This document shows, one piece after another, positions 1 to 6,462 of a stretch of DNA of 6,462 bases. This DNA comes from Burkholderiales bacterium (GTDB lineage Bacteria; Pseudomonadota; Gammaproteobacteria; Burkholderiales; SG8-41), in contig SYEN01000442.1 of assembly GCA_005800795.1 (NCBI GenBank), positions 1-6,462 of the forward strand. The letters run 5' to 3'. Each line of letters begins with the position of its first letter. The first letter of the stretch is position 1. The notes beneath the pieces are model-generated. The model saw only the letters and a program-made list of their open reading frames with translations. It was not told the origin of the DNA and searched no databases. The translations under genes were made by a program, and so were the position numbers.

Positions 1-2735
1 AAGCCGAACGGGATGTTAAACAACAACAGAAAAAACGTCGCCCCGATCAAGCCCAGTGGCGCAGTAAGCAACACCAGAAACGTGCGGCTGATGCTTTGCA
101 ACTGGATCATCAACAGCGTGATCGTCACGAAGATCATCAGCGGCATCACCGCTGCCACCGACGCCTGGCCCTTGGCGCTTTCTTCCACCGCGCCGCCAAT
201 ATCGATGTAATAACCCGGCGGCAATTTATCGCGCAACGGCTTTAACAGCGGATCGATTTGCGCAGTGACCACCGGCGCCTGAATCCTGCCCTGAATATCC
301 GCGCGCACCGTCACCGTGGGTAAACGGTTGCGGCGCCACACCACGCCGTCTTCGAGTTCATAGGTGATCGCCGCCAGTTGCGACAGCGGCACGGTGCGTC
401 CGCCGGTCAATGGAATGTTGTAATCGCTGATGGCGCCGATGTCCATACGCTCGGCGGCTTCCGCGCGCGCCAGCACTTCGATCAACTTGTCCCCTTCGCG
501 CAGAAACGTGATGCTGTAGCCGGTGAGAATGGAATTCAACACCGCCGACAGTTGCGCCGAGTTGATGTTGAGCGCGCGCGCCTTGTCCTGATCGACGTTG
601 ATTTTCACCACCTTCGCCCGCTCGTTCCAGTCCAGGTGCACATTGAAGACATGCGCATTGCCGCGCACCACCGCGGCGGCTTCGGTGGCAAGGCGCCTGG
701 TGGTTTCCGGCACCGGCCCCGACACGCGAAACTGGATCGGGTAACCCACCGGCGGACCATTTTCCAGACGATTCACGCGCCCGCGCACCATCGGGAAATC
801 CTTTTCCAGCGCCGCTGTCACGCGCGCGAACACCCGCTCGCGGGCATCGTTGTTTTTGGCGAGTACTACAAACTGCGCAAAAGAAGGGTTGGGCAACTGA
901 ATATCGAGAGGGAGATAAAAGCGTGGCGCGCCGCCGCCGACATACACGGAATGCTGCTCGATATCGGAGTCTTTCGCCAGCAGCTTTTCCATTTTTTGCA
1001 CTTCGGCCTGCGTGCCGCGAATGGATGAGCCCTCCGGCAGCGACAGATCAATCAACAGCTCCGGCCGGTTCGACGAGGGAAAAAACTGCTGCTCGACCAG
1101 CGCAAAACCCACCAGCGCTGCGACGAACAAAAGGCCGGTCGCCAGCAACACCGTTTTGCGAAAGCGCACGCACCAGGCCACCATGCCCCGGAAAATCCGA
1201 TAGAACTTTTTTTGATACACCGCATCTTCGTGCGCATCGGGATGCACCTGATAGTTCGGCAATATCTTGTAGCCGATATAGGGCGTGAAAATCACCGCAA
1301 CCACCCACGAAATCAATAGCGCCAGCGTCACCACCGCGAAAATCGAAAACGTGTATTCACCGGCCGACGACTTGGCAAAGCCCACCGGCAGAAAACCTGC
1401 CGCTGTAACCAGCGTGCCGGTCAGCATCGGGAACGCCGTGCTGGTGTAGGCGAAACTTGCCGCGCGCACGCGATCCCATCCCTGCTCCATTTTATTGACC
1501 ATCATTTCCACGGCGATGATGGCGTCGTCCACCAACAAGCCGAGCGCGATGATCAATGCGCCGAGCGAAATACGCTGCAGGTCGATGCCGAAAATCTTCA
1601 TGAAAAGGAAGGTCACCGCCAGTGTCAGCGGAATGCACAGCGCCACCACCACACCGGTGCGAAAACCCAACGACAAAAAACTTACCAATAGCACGATCGC
1701 CACCGCCTCGCCCAGCGTGCGCATGAATTCACGCACCGAGCGTTTGACCACTGTCGGCTGATCGGCCACGGCATGCAGTTCCAGCCCCAGCGGCAGGTTG
1801 GCGCGGATCGTCGCGATGGCGGGGTCGAGTTGCTTGCCCAGCTCGATAATGTTGCCGCCCTTGGCCATCGAAACGGCAATGCCTATCGCGTCCTTGCCCT
1901 GGTAGCGCATTTTCAGCGACGGCGGGTCCGCATAGCCGCGATAAACGCGCGCAATGTCGCCCAGACGGAATTGCCGGTTGTTGGAGCGAATGCCGATCTC
2001 GCGGATGCTTTCCACCGAATCAAAATCACCCGACACGCGCAGATAAATTCGATCACTGGCGGTATCGACGCTGCCCGCCGGTGTCATGGCATTTTGCGCG
2101 TCGAGAATGTTGAAAATCAGCAGCGGCTCGATACCCAGCGTGGCGAGTTTCTTGTGCGAGATTTCGACGTAGACTTTTTCCGGCTGCTCACCCAGCAACT
2201 CCACCTTGGCAACATTGGGCAGTCGCAGCAGGTCCTTACGCGCGGATTCGGCGTATTCCTTCATCTGCGCATATGAAAACCCGTCAGCGGTAAACGCGTA
2301 GATGGTGCCGAAAGTATCGCCGAATTCGTCGTTGATGAACGGCCCCTGCGCGCCGCGTGGCAGCGTGTGGCGGACGTCGCTGATTTTCTTGCGCACCTGA
2401 TACCACACCTCGGGTACGTCTTTCGGTGGCGTGTAATCCTTCAGTAGCACGAAAATCATCGAACTACCAGGGCGCGAATAACTACGGACATGATCGAGCC
2501 ACGGCGTTTCCTGCAACTTCTTTTCCAGCTTTTCGGTGATTTGCAGTTCCACTTCTTCGGCGGAGGCGCCGGGCCACTGCGTGTTGATTACGATTACCTT
2601 GATGGTGAAATCCGGGTCTTCGGCCTGCCCCAGTTGGCCATAGGCAAGAATACCGGACACCATCAGCGCGACGATGAAGTACAGCACCAGTTGCTGGTGC
2701 GCCAGCGCCCATTCGGACAGGTTGAAGGATCTCAC
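1..2735 (-). CDS. RND efflux pump inner-membrane permease, TriC-like (C-terminus cut by window edge)
   Basis: Proton-driven inner-membrane transporter that would move drugs or other small molecules from the periplasm or membrane through an adaptor and an outer-membrane channel. I read the frame codon by codon from the GTG at 2735 to the left edge and found no stop: 911 codons, against about 1,020 in the family, so roughly the last 110 residues are missing. The start VRSFNLSEWAL matches the usual RND N-terminus; an in-frame TAA seven codons upstream of the GTG rules out an earlier start. TM1 is at about residues 15-32, the first porter domain follows, TM2-TM6 end near 485, TM7 is near 528-546, the second porter domain follows, and TM8-TM9 begin near 861. 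The TM4 motif GLLVDDAIIAVEMM carries the proton-relay pair Asp403-Asp404, equivalent to AcrB 407/408. From memory, long blocks resemble Pseudomonas TriC (NDEFGD, YAFTADG, SSAGEYTF, VVWRR). The substrate cannot be inferred. No clear Shine-Dalgarno precedes the GTG. It lies 42 bp after the adaptor gene and is presumably cotranscribed with it. Confidence 0.95.
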   Translation of the reverse strand, partial: MRSFNLSEWALAHQQLVLYFIVALMVSGILAYGQLGQAEDPDFTIKVIVINTQWPGASAEEVELQITEKLEKKLQETPWLDHVRSYSRPGSSMIFVLLKDYTPPKDVPEVWYQVRKKISDVRHTLPRGAQGPFINDEFGDTFGTIYAFTADGFSYAQMKEYAESARKDLLRLPNVAKVELLGEQPEKVYVEISHKKLATLGIEPLLIFNILDAQNAMTPAGSVDTASDRIYLRVSGDFDSVESIREIGIRSNNRQFRLGDIARVYRGYADPPSLKMRYQGKDAIGIAVSMAKGGNIIELGKQLDPAIATIRANLPLGLELHAVADQPTVVKRSVREFMRTLGEAVAIVLLVSFLSLGFRTGVVVALCIPLTLAVTFLFMKIFGIDLQRISLGALIIALGLLVDDAIIAVEMMVNKMEQGWDRVRAASFAYTSTAFPMLTGTLVTAAGFLPVGFAKSSAGEYTFSIFAVVTLALLISWVVAVIFTPYIGYKILPNYQVHPDAHEDAVYQKKFYRIFRGMVAWCVRFRKTVLLATGLLFVAALVGFALVEQQFFPSSNRPELLIDLSLPEGSSIRGTQAEVQKMEKLLAKDSDIEQHSVYVGGGAPRFYLPLDIQLPNPSFAQFVVLAKNNDARERVFARVTAALEKDFPMVRGRVNRLENGPPVGYPIQFRVSGPVPETTRRLATEAAAVVRGNAHVFNVHLDWNERAKVVKINVDQDKARALNINSAQLSAVLNSILTGYSITFLREGDKLIEVLARAEAAERMDIGAISDYNIPLTGGRTVPLSQLAAITYELEDGVVWRRNRLPTVTVRADIQGRIQAPVVTAQIDPLLKPLRDKLPPGYYIDIGGAVEESAKGQASVAAVMPLMIFVTITLLMIQLQSISRTFLVLLTAPLGLIGATFFLLLFNIPFG

Positions 2736-2777
2736 GCGCTGCTGTGCAAACGGTTAGTTCGCGTGACTATGGCGTGT

Positions 2778-3866
2778 TTACTTACGCGCCGGCGCTGGCG
2801 CCAGCCGCACTTTTTGACCGGCAGTCAGCTTGTGCACGCCGGCCGTCACCACGATGTCGCCGGATTTGACACCCGCGGTAATGGTCACGGCATCTTCTCT
2901 AAATACGCCGACTTTCACCGGCGCGAGTTTTACGGTTTGGGATGCCGCATCCACCACCCACAGCGCCGATTTCTCACCCTGTTGATACAGCGCCGTCAGT
3001 GGCAGCACCATCACGTCTCCGGCCTCGGCCTGCCGCATCGCTACGTTCGCTGTCATGCCCAAACGCATGGCTGCGTCTGCGTCCGCCACCGCGATCCGCA
3101 CCGCATAGGTGCGCGTAACCGCATCGGCGTTGGGCGCGATTTCGCGAATCTTGCCGGTGTATCGCACGTTTTGCGCAGCCCACAGGGTGACCACGATATC
3201 GCGCACGGCCTGCACGTCCGCCAGCCGGTTTTCAGGCACGGTAATCAGCACTTCTTTTTCACCATCACGCGCAAGCCGCACGACGGTTTGCCCGGCTGCC
3301 ACCACCTGCCCCAGATCGGCTTCGACAGCGGTAATCACGCCGGCACGATCAGCAACGAGCACAGCGTAAGTACTTTGATTGTCGGCCACATTGAGTTGCG
3401 CCCTGGCCTAAGCAAGTCGCGCCTCGGCGACATCCAGCGTGGCCTTGCGCTTGTCAATCTCGGCAGCGCTGACAAATTTCTTCTGGAATAAATCGCTATA
3501 GCGTGTGTAATCCGCCTGCGCCTGCGTCAGATCGGCCTGCGCCATAGCCAACTGGCTTTTCGCGGCAGCCGCGCCCAGTTGCAAATCTCGCGCGTCCATA
3601 AGCGCCAGCGGCGTGCCGGCTTTGACAGCCGCCCCCACATCCACCAGCCGCTCGGTGATTTTGCCACCCACGCGAAAACCCAGCGCCGACTCCGAGCGTG
3701 CACGCACCTCACCGGCAAACGTCGCCTGTGTGCGCGCGTCGCTCGCCACGACCTGCTGCGTCACCACCAGCGGCGGCAACGTCTGCTCAGGCGGCTTCTC
3801 GCTGCAAGCGCCAAATAGCCCCAGTGGTAGTGCCAGAAAAAAACGTAAGTATTTGTTTTTAAACAA
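2778..3866 (-). pseudogene. RND periplasmic adaptor (membrane fusion protein) interrupted by an in-frame amber codon
   Basis: Adaptor that would link the downstream permease to an outer-membrane channel. The frame spans 363 codons including both stops, a normal length for the family, but codon 153 is TAG. The first part (residues 1-152) starts at a TTG, since a TAA lies two codons upstream. It has a hydrophobic signal (YLRFFLALPLGLFGAC) with probable lipidation at Cys21, though Phe at -3 is an unusual lipobox residue. The first lipoyl half follows at about 61-95 (FRVGGKITERLVDVGAAVKAG) and the alpha-hairpin at about 96-160. The part after the stop carries the second lipoyl half (about 167-195, AGVITAVEADLGQVVAAGQ), the beta-barrel, and the membrane-proximal domain ending APAPARK. 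The stop falls within helix two of the hairpin, where a CAG (Gln) codon would give LAQARAQLNVADNQ, a typical adaptor sequence. The truncated product would lack most of the protein. A GTG at 3389 could restart translation, but without a signal peptide. It could be a true pseudogene, a sequencing error or a suppressed gene. It starts 17 bp after the methyltransferase stop. Confidence 0.9.
3408..3410 (-). other. In-frame TAG (amber) codon inside the adaptor gene
   Basis: The plus strand reads cta here, giving TAG in the adaptor frame between the codons for EARLA and ARAQLNVA. Both flanks stay in the same frame, so this is a single substitution and not a frameshift. One C-to-T change from CAG would explain it. 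No other stop interrupts the adaptor frame. Confidence 0.95.
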
Positions 3867-3883
3867 TATTTATATTTCCGGGT

Positions 3884-4735
3884 TTACCGGACAGCAGGCT
3901 TTTCAAACGTCAGCGTCATGCGGTCGCTTTCGCCGATGGCAAGATATTTCTCCGGATCCAGGCGCCCGCGCGACATCGGTGGCAGTGTCCACACGCCATT
4001 GGGATGATCCTTGGTGTCTTTCGGATTAGCGTTCACTTCCGATTTTCCCACCAGCTTGAACCCCGCTTTTTCTGCCTGCGCGATCACATAGTCTTCGGTC
4101 ATGTAACCGCTTTTCACCTGTTGCTCAAATGATGTACCGGGATGCGCGCGATGCTCCACCACGCCGAGCGTGCCACCGGGCTTTAACGCGTCGAAGAATG
4201 CCTTAAACACCGCAGCGTCAGTTTTTGCGAGGCTCCAGTTATGTACATTGCGAAACGTCAGCACCATGTCGGCACTGCCCGGCGGCGCGATGGTGACCCA
4301 CTCCGGCGGCCCAAGCGAGGTAAACACCGGCTTGCCGTAAAGCGCCGGCGCGCGCGCAATGTGCGCTTCCAGCCGCTCGCGCGATTCACGCTGCCAGTCC
4401 TGCAGACGCGGATTTTCGATGGCCACGTGCGCGAGATAATACTTCCCTTGATCGCGCAGCACCGGCGCGAGAATTTCGCTGTACCAGCCGGCGGCAGGCC
4501 AGATTTCCACCACGGCCATGTCGGGCTTCAACCCGAAGAAAAGCAGCGTTTCGCGCGGATTCCGGTACTTGTCGCGCGCCCGGTTGGCGCTCAAACGATG
4601 ATCGCCGGCGATGGCCTTGTCGAGCAGCGGCTCGATGGCGGGAGTTTGCGCGGCGGCGATGTTGATGCTTCCCAGCAGGCTCAGTACGCATAGCAACGGC
4701 AGTACAAAGCGCGGAAAATTCGTGGCCCGATTCAT
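3884..4735 (-). CDS. Exported predicted SAM-dependent methyltransferase, COG4798-like
   Basis: 283-residue protein whose family is annotated as class I SAM-dependent methyltransferase; the substrate is unknown. Residues 1-29 form a Sec-type signal peptide: a basic start (MNRATNFPR), a hydrophobic core (FVLPLLCVLSLLGSI) and an AAA-Q cleavage site near 29/30. This predicts a periplasmic product. The mature part has RARDKYRNPRETLLFFGLKPDM (about 52-73), then the SAM-motif position VVEIWPAAGWYSEIL (75-89), FRNVHNWS (161-168), LKPGGTLGVVEHRA (184-197), and the family block SEVNANPKDTKDHPNGVWTLPP (232-253) followed by YLAIGESDRMTLTF. In relatives that I recall, the first motif is usually WPGGGWY, so the two alanines are a deviation. 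I chose the ATG at 4735 because GGGAG lies six bases upstream and the signal peptide begins there. An in-frame TTG at 4774, with GGAGG eight bases upstream, would add 13 residues and is the main alternative. It is tightly linked to the adaptor gene (17 bp), suggesting a joint envelope role, which is inference. Confidence 0.85.
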   Translation of the reverse strand: MNRATNFPRFVLPLLCVLSLLGSINIAAAQTPAIEPLLDKAIAGDHRLSANRARDKYRNPRETLLFFGLKPDMAVVEIWPAAGWYSEILAPVLRDQGKYYLAHVAIENPRLQDWQRESRERLEAHIARAPALYGKPVFTSLGPPEWVTIAPPGSADMVLTFRNVHNWSLAKTDAAVFKAFFDALKPGGTLGVVEHRAHPGTSFEQQVKSGYMTEDYVIAQAEKAGFKLVGKSEVNANPKDTKDHPNGVWTLPPMSRGRLDPEKYLAIGESDRMTLTFEKPAVR

Positions 4736-4741
4736 TGCACA

Positions 4742-4746
4742 CTCCC
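4742..4746 (-). promoter_or_regulatory. Shine-Dalgarno GGGAG for the methyltransferase
   Basis: The minus strand reads GGGAG, then six bases, then the ATG at 4735. It is one of the better ribosome-binding sites in the window and supports the start that places the signal peptide at the N-terminus. Confidence 0.55.
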
Positions 4747-4776
4747 AAGTCTGATAACGCTTCACTTGCCGCAAAA

Positions 4777-4787
4777 CCCCTTCCTCC
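4777..4787 (-). promoter_or_regulatory. Second purine-rich ribosome-binding-like tract (GGAGGAAGGGG)
   Basis: A perfect GGAGG core (4783-4787) sits eight bases before a TTG at 4774 that is in frame with the methyltransferase. It could serve a longer form (MRQVKRYQTWECA added before the MNRATN start), or be a non-functional purine tract in the 79 bp spacer after the racemase-like gene. I see no terminator hairpin or convincing promoter in the rest of that spacer. Confidence 0.35.
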
Positions 4788-4814
4788 GTCTAAGCGAGAA
4801 GAGGCACGCCCGGA

Positions 4815-5468
4815 TTACGCGAGCATCGTTTTCAATTTCGCCACCGCACTATCCGGCGTGGTGAGTATTGGCGTTTTGGTGCACGCCAGCGCAGCCTTGA
4901 GCGCGGGTGCCATAGAGAACTGCGCGAAGGCGATGACGTCACACTGCTGCCTGCCCGCCAGGTGTGCAATCAACCGGTTGTGCTCGTCCGGCTGATTGCC
5001 CTGCAGCGCCGCGAGCGCGCCTTCGACCAGTTGCGTGTTGAGTTTGATATCCGTGCCCCTGGCCCTGGCCATATCGCTGATCTCTGCCACCATCGACGGA
5101 ATCGATGGCGGAAACGTCGCCAACAGACTCGCCGAACAGCTTTTCCTGACCAGCTCTTCGTACATCGCTTCGTTGGGTTTCAGCACAGGAATCTTCAACT
5201 GACGGCGCACTTCGTCAATCGCCGGGCCAAACGCCGAACACGTGAACAGAATCGCGTCTGCGCCAGCCTTTACGCAATAGTGTCCGGTCATCACAAAGCG
5301 CTCAATCATGGTATCGGTGAGCTTGCCGTCATCGGCCAGATCAGGCATCCAGGATTCTTCCAGCAAATTGGCCAGGCGCGCCTGCGGCCAGTTGGCCTTG
5401 AAGCTCGCGACAATGGGAGCCATGGCCACCGGTGCGGCGTGGCACAAGTACACCTTGGGGCCTTTCAT
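4815..5468 (-). CDS. Asp/Glu racemase-superfamily protein (single retained catalytic cysteine)
   Basis: 217-residue cytosolic protein with no signal peptide or membrane segment. The fold family covers aspartate, glutamate and hydantoin racemases, maleate isomerase and arylmalonate decarboxylase. Supporting blocks are the N-terminal strand KVYLCHAAPVAMAPI, GADAILFTCSAFGPAID (about 69-85) with the first catalytic-site Cys77, the VLKPNEAMYEELV segment (95-107), SLLATFPPSIPSM (114-126), and the C-terminal QCDVIAFAQFSMAPAL (175-190) with ILTTPDSAV (201-209). In classical two-base racemases the C-terminal site carries a second cysteine. Here the aligned stretch reads AQFSM, so ordinary two-cysteine racemization is doubtful. 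Cys176 lies a few residues upstream and is probably not equivalent. The ATG at 5468 is the only start: a TAG lies eight codons upstream with no start codon between. It begins 41 bp after gabD, suggesting cotranscription and a role in catabolism of a small carboxylate or amino acid; this is inference. The substrate is not identifiable. Confidence 0.8.
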   Translation of the reverse strand: MKGPKVYLCHAAPVAMAPIVASFKANWPQARLANLLEESWMPDLADDGKLTDTMIERFVMTGHYCVKAGADAILFTCSAFGPAIDEVRRQLKIPVLKPNEAMYEELVRKSCSASLLATFPPSIPSMVAEISDMARARGTDIKLNTQLVEGALAALQGNQPDEHNRLIAHLAGRQQCDVIAFAQFSMAPALKAALACTKTPILTTPDSAVAKLKTMLA

Positions 5469-5509
5469 ACCATGACTTTCATATCGTAACTATTTGATTT
5501 TATTATACT
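5469..5509 (-). promoter_or_regulatory. AT-rich spacer with a TATAAT candidate -10 element
   Basis: The 41 bp between gabD and the racemase-like gene is much richer in A and T than its surroundings. The minus strand carries an exact TATAAT at 5502-5507, about 33 bases before the ATG at 5468. I find no good -35 hexamer at 16-18 bp spacing (the sequence there reads CTCGGC or close to it), so this is only a weak internal promoter candidate. No terminator hairpin follows gabD here. Confidence 0.25.
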
Positions 5510-6462
5510 TTATTTGGTGATGTCGCCGAGGCAAAGGTATTTCACTTCGAGAAATTCCTCGATGCCGTACTTGGAACCTTCGCGGCCGATGCCGGATTCT
5601 TTCACCCCGCCGAACGGCGCGATCTCGGTCGAAATAATGCCGACGTTGACGCCCACGATACCGGACTCCAGCCCTTCCGCCACACGCCAAATTCGGCCAA
5701 TATCGCGGCTATAGAAGTATGCTGCAAGGCCGAACTCGGTGTCATTCGCGCGTTCCAGCAATTCGGCTTCAGTCTTGAAGCGATAAAGCGGGGCCACCGG
5801 GCCGAAGGTTTCTTCATGGGTGATCTTCATGTCGGACTTCACATCGGCAAGCACGGTCGGCTCGAAAAATTGTCCGCCCTTGGCGTGACGCTTGCCGCCG
5901 GTGATCACGCGCGCGCCCTTCGCGAGCGCGTCGCTGATGTGCTCCTCCACTTTCAGCACGGCATTTTTGTCGATCAGCGGGCCCTGCATCACGCCCGCTT
6001 CCAGGCCGTTGCCCACCGGCATCGCCGCGACTTTGTCCGAGAGTTTTTTGGCGAAGGCATCGTAGACCGCGTCCTGCACAAATATGCGGTTGGCGCACAC
6101 GCAAGTCTGGCCGGTATTGCGGAATTTGGAGGCCATCGCACCCTCCACCGCAGAGTCGATATCCGCATCGTCGAACACAATAAACGGCGCATTGCCACCG
6201 AGTTCGAGCGACACTTTTTTCACCGTGGAGGCACACTGCGCCATCAACTGCTTGCCCACTTCGGTGGAGCCGGTGAAGGTGAACTTGCGCACCAGAGGAT
6301 GTGTGGTGAGCTCGTGGCCAATCGGGCCGCTCGCGCCGGTGATCACCGACACCACGCCCTTGGGGATGCCCGCACGTTCGGCCAGTTCGCACAGCGCCAG
6401 CGCCGAAAACGGCGTTTGCGAGGCGGGCTTCGCGACCACCGTGCAGCCCGCTGCGAGCGCCG
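5510..6462 (-). CDS. gabD: NAD(P)-dependent succinate-semialdehyde dehydrogenase (N-terminus beyond window edge)
   Basis: Oxidizes succinate semialdehyde to succinate, the last step of GABA catabolism, in the cytosol. 316 residues are visible before the TAA at 5510, starting at ALAAGCTVVAKPASQTPFSALAL. E. coli GabD has about 482 residues, so roughly 165 are missing at the N-terminus. The aldehyde dehydrogenase superfamily signatures are complete in the visible part: the cofactor-site Lys in VAKPASQTPF, FTFTGSTEVGKQL, the general-base Glu in VSLELGGNAPF (codon 6203-6205), and the nucleophile Cys in GQTCVCANR (codon 6101-6103). The two lie 34 residues apart, as in E. coli (Glu254, Cys288). Also present are EETFGPVAPLYRF, NDTEFGLAAYFYSRD, and the GabD-type ending APFGGVKESGIGREGSKYGIEEFLEVKYLCL. 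GQTCVC and the REGSKYGIE tail separate GabD from betaine-aldehyde and general aldehyde dehydrogenases. A close semialdehyde, such as glutarate semialdehyde, remains possible as substrate. Confidence 0.93.
   Translation of the reverse strand, partial: ALAAGCTVVAKPASQTPFSALALCELAERAGIPKGVVSVITGASGPIGHELTTHPLVRKFTFTGSTEVGKQLMAQCASTVKKVSLELGGNAPFIVFDDADIDSAVEGAMASKFRNTGQTCVCANRIFVQDAVYDAFAKKLSDKVAAMPVGNGLEAGVMQGPLIDKNAVLKVEEHISDALAKGARVITGGKRHAKGGQFFEPTVLADVKSDMKITHEETFGPVAPLYRFKTEAELLERANDTEFGLAAYFYSRDIGRIWRVAEGLESGIVGVNVGIISTEIAPFGGVKESGIGREGSKYGIEEFLEVKYLCLGDITK

Noticed and set aside
378..1028. 216-codon open frame on the plus strand
   Set aside because: Fully antisense to the second porter domain of the RND permease and rich in His and Arg, with no recognisable motif.
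2736..2777. Possible terminator or attenuator between adaptor and permease
   Set aside because: I found short CACGC repeats but no stable hairpin followed by a T-run.
2778..3389. Second half of the adaptor as a separate gene starting at GTG 3389
   Set aside because: It continues the same frame as 3408-3866 and supplies exactly the missing lipoyl half, beta-barrel and C-terminal domain. It has no signal peptide or ribosome-binding site, so it is the remainder of a broken gene.
3408..3410. Programmed pyrrolysine or other recoding at the TAG
   Set aside because: Nothing in the window supports pyrrolysine machinery or a recoding element, and RND adaptors do not use such a residue at this place. 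A plain nonsense mutation or sequence error is simpler.
2490..3491. 333-codon open frame on the plus strand
   Set aside because: It lies antisense across the 5' part of the permease and the 3' part of the adaptor, both with clear family sequence on the minus strand. Its translation is rich in His, Arg and Gln and shows no recognisable domain. It is a shadow of GC-rich codon use.
4962..5489. 175-codon open frame on the plus strand
   Set aside because: Antisense to the racemase-like gene, with a low-complexity basic translation and no family resemblance.
5814..6392. 192-codon open frame on the minus strand
   Set aside because: It overlaps gabD in another frame of the same strand; the gabD frame carries all the conserved motifs, including the catalytic Glu and Cys.

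Overview
The window is a GC-rich stretch of a proteobacterial chromosome. It probably comes from a beta- or gammaproteobacterium, judged from the GabD-type dehydrogenase, the lipoprotein-type RND adaptor and the TriC-like pump; the genus cannot be fixed from this sequence. Every gene I can support lies on the minus strand, so the region is transcribed from right to left. Spacers are short (41, 79, 17 and 42 bp), and the sequence reads as one or two operons with no RNA genes, mobile elements, CRISPR arrays or long non-coding gaps.

Layout from right (upstream) to left (downstream): (1) the C-terminal two thirds of gabD, an NAD(P)-dependent succinate-semialdehyde dehydrogenase, cut by the right edge (5510-6462); (2) an Asp/Glu racemase-superfamily protein that keeps only the first of the two classical catalytic cysteines (4815-5468); (3) a COG4798-type predicted methyltransferase with a signal peptide (3884-4735); (4) a periplasmic adaptor (membrane fusion protein) of an RND efflux pump, broken by one in-frame TAG codon at 3408-3410 (2778-3866); (5) the inner-membrane RND permease, open for 911 codons and cut by the left edge (1-2735).

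The two right-hand genes look metabolic: an aldehyde dehydrogenase feeding the TCA cycle and an enzyme that may act on a small carboxylate. The three left-hand genes form a tight envelope cluster of exported methyltransferase, adaptor and pump. No outer-membrane channel or regulator is inside the window, so the pump would rely on components beyond the left edge or elsewhere.

The most notable observation is the amber codon in the adaptor. The frame is otherwise full length on both sides, and the permease frame is clean. This points to a recent single-base nonsense mutation, a sequencing error, or suppression. Beyond that the window looks mostly ordinary, and I do not see convincing evidence of a wholly new system.
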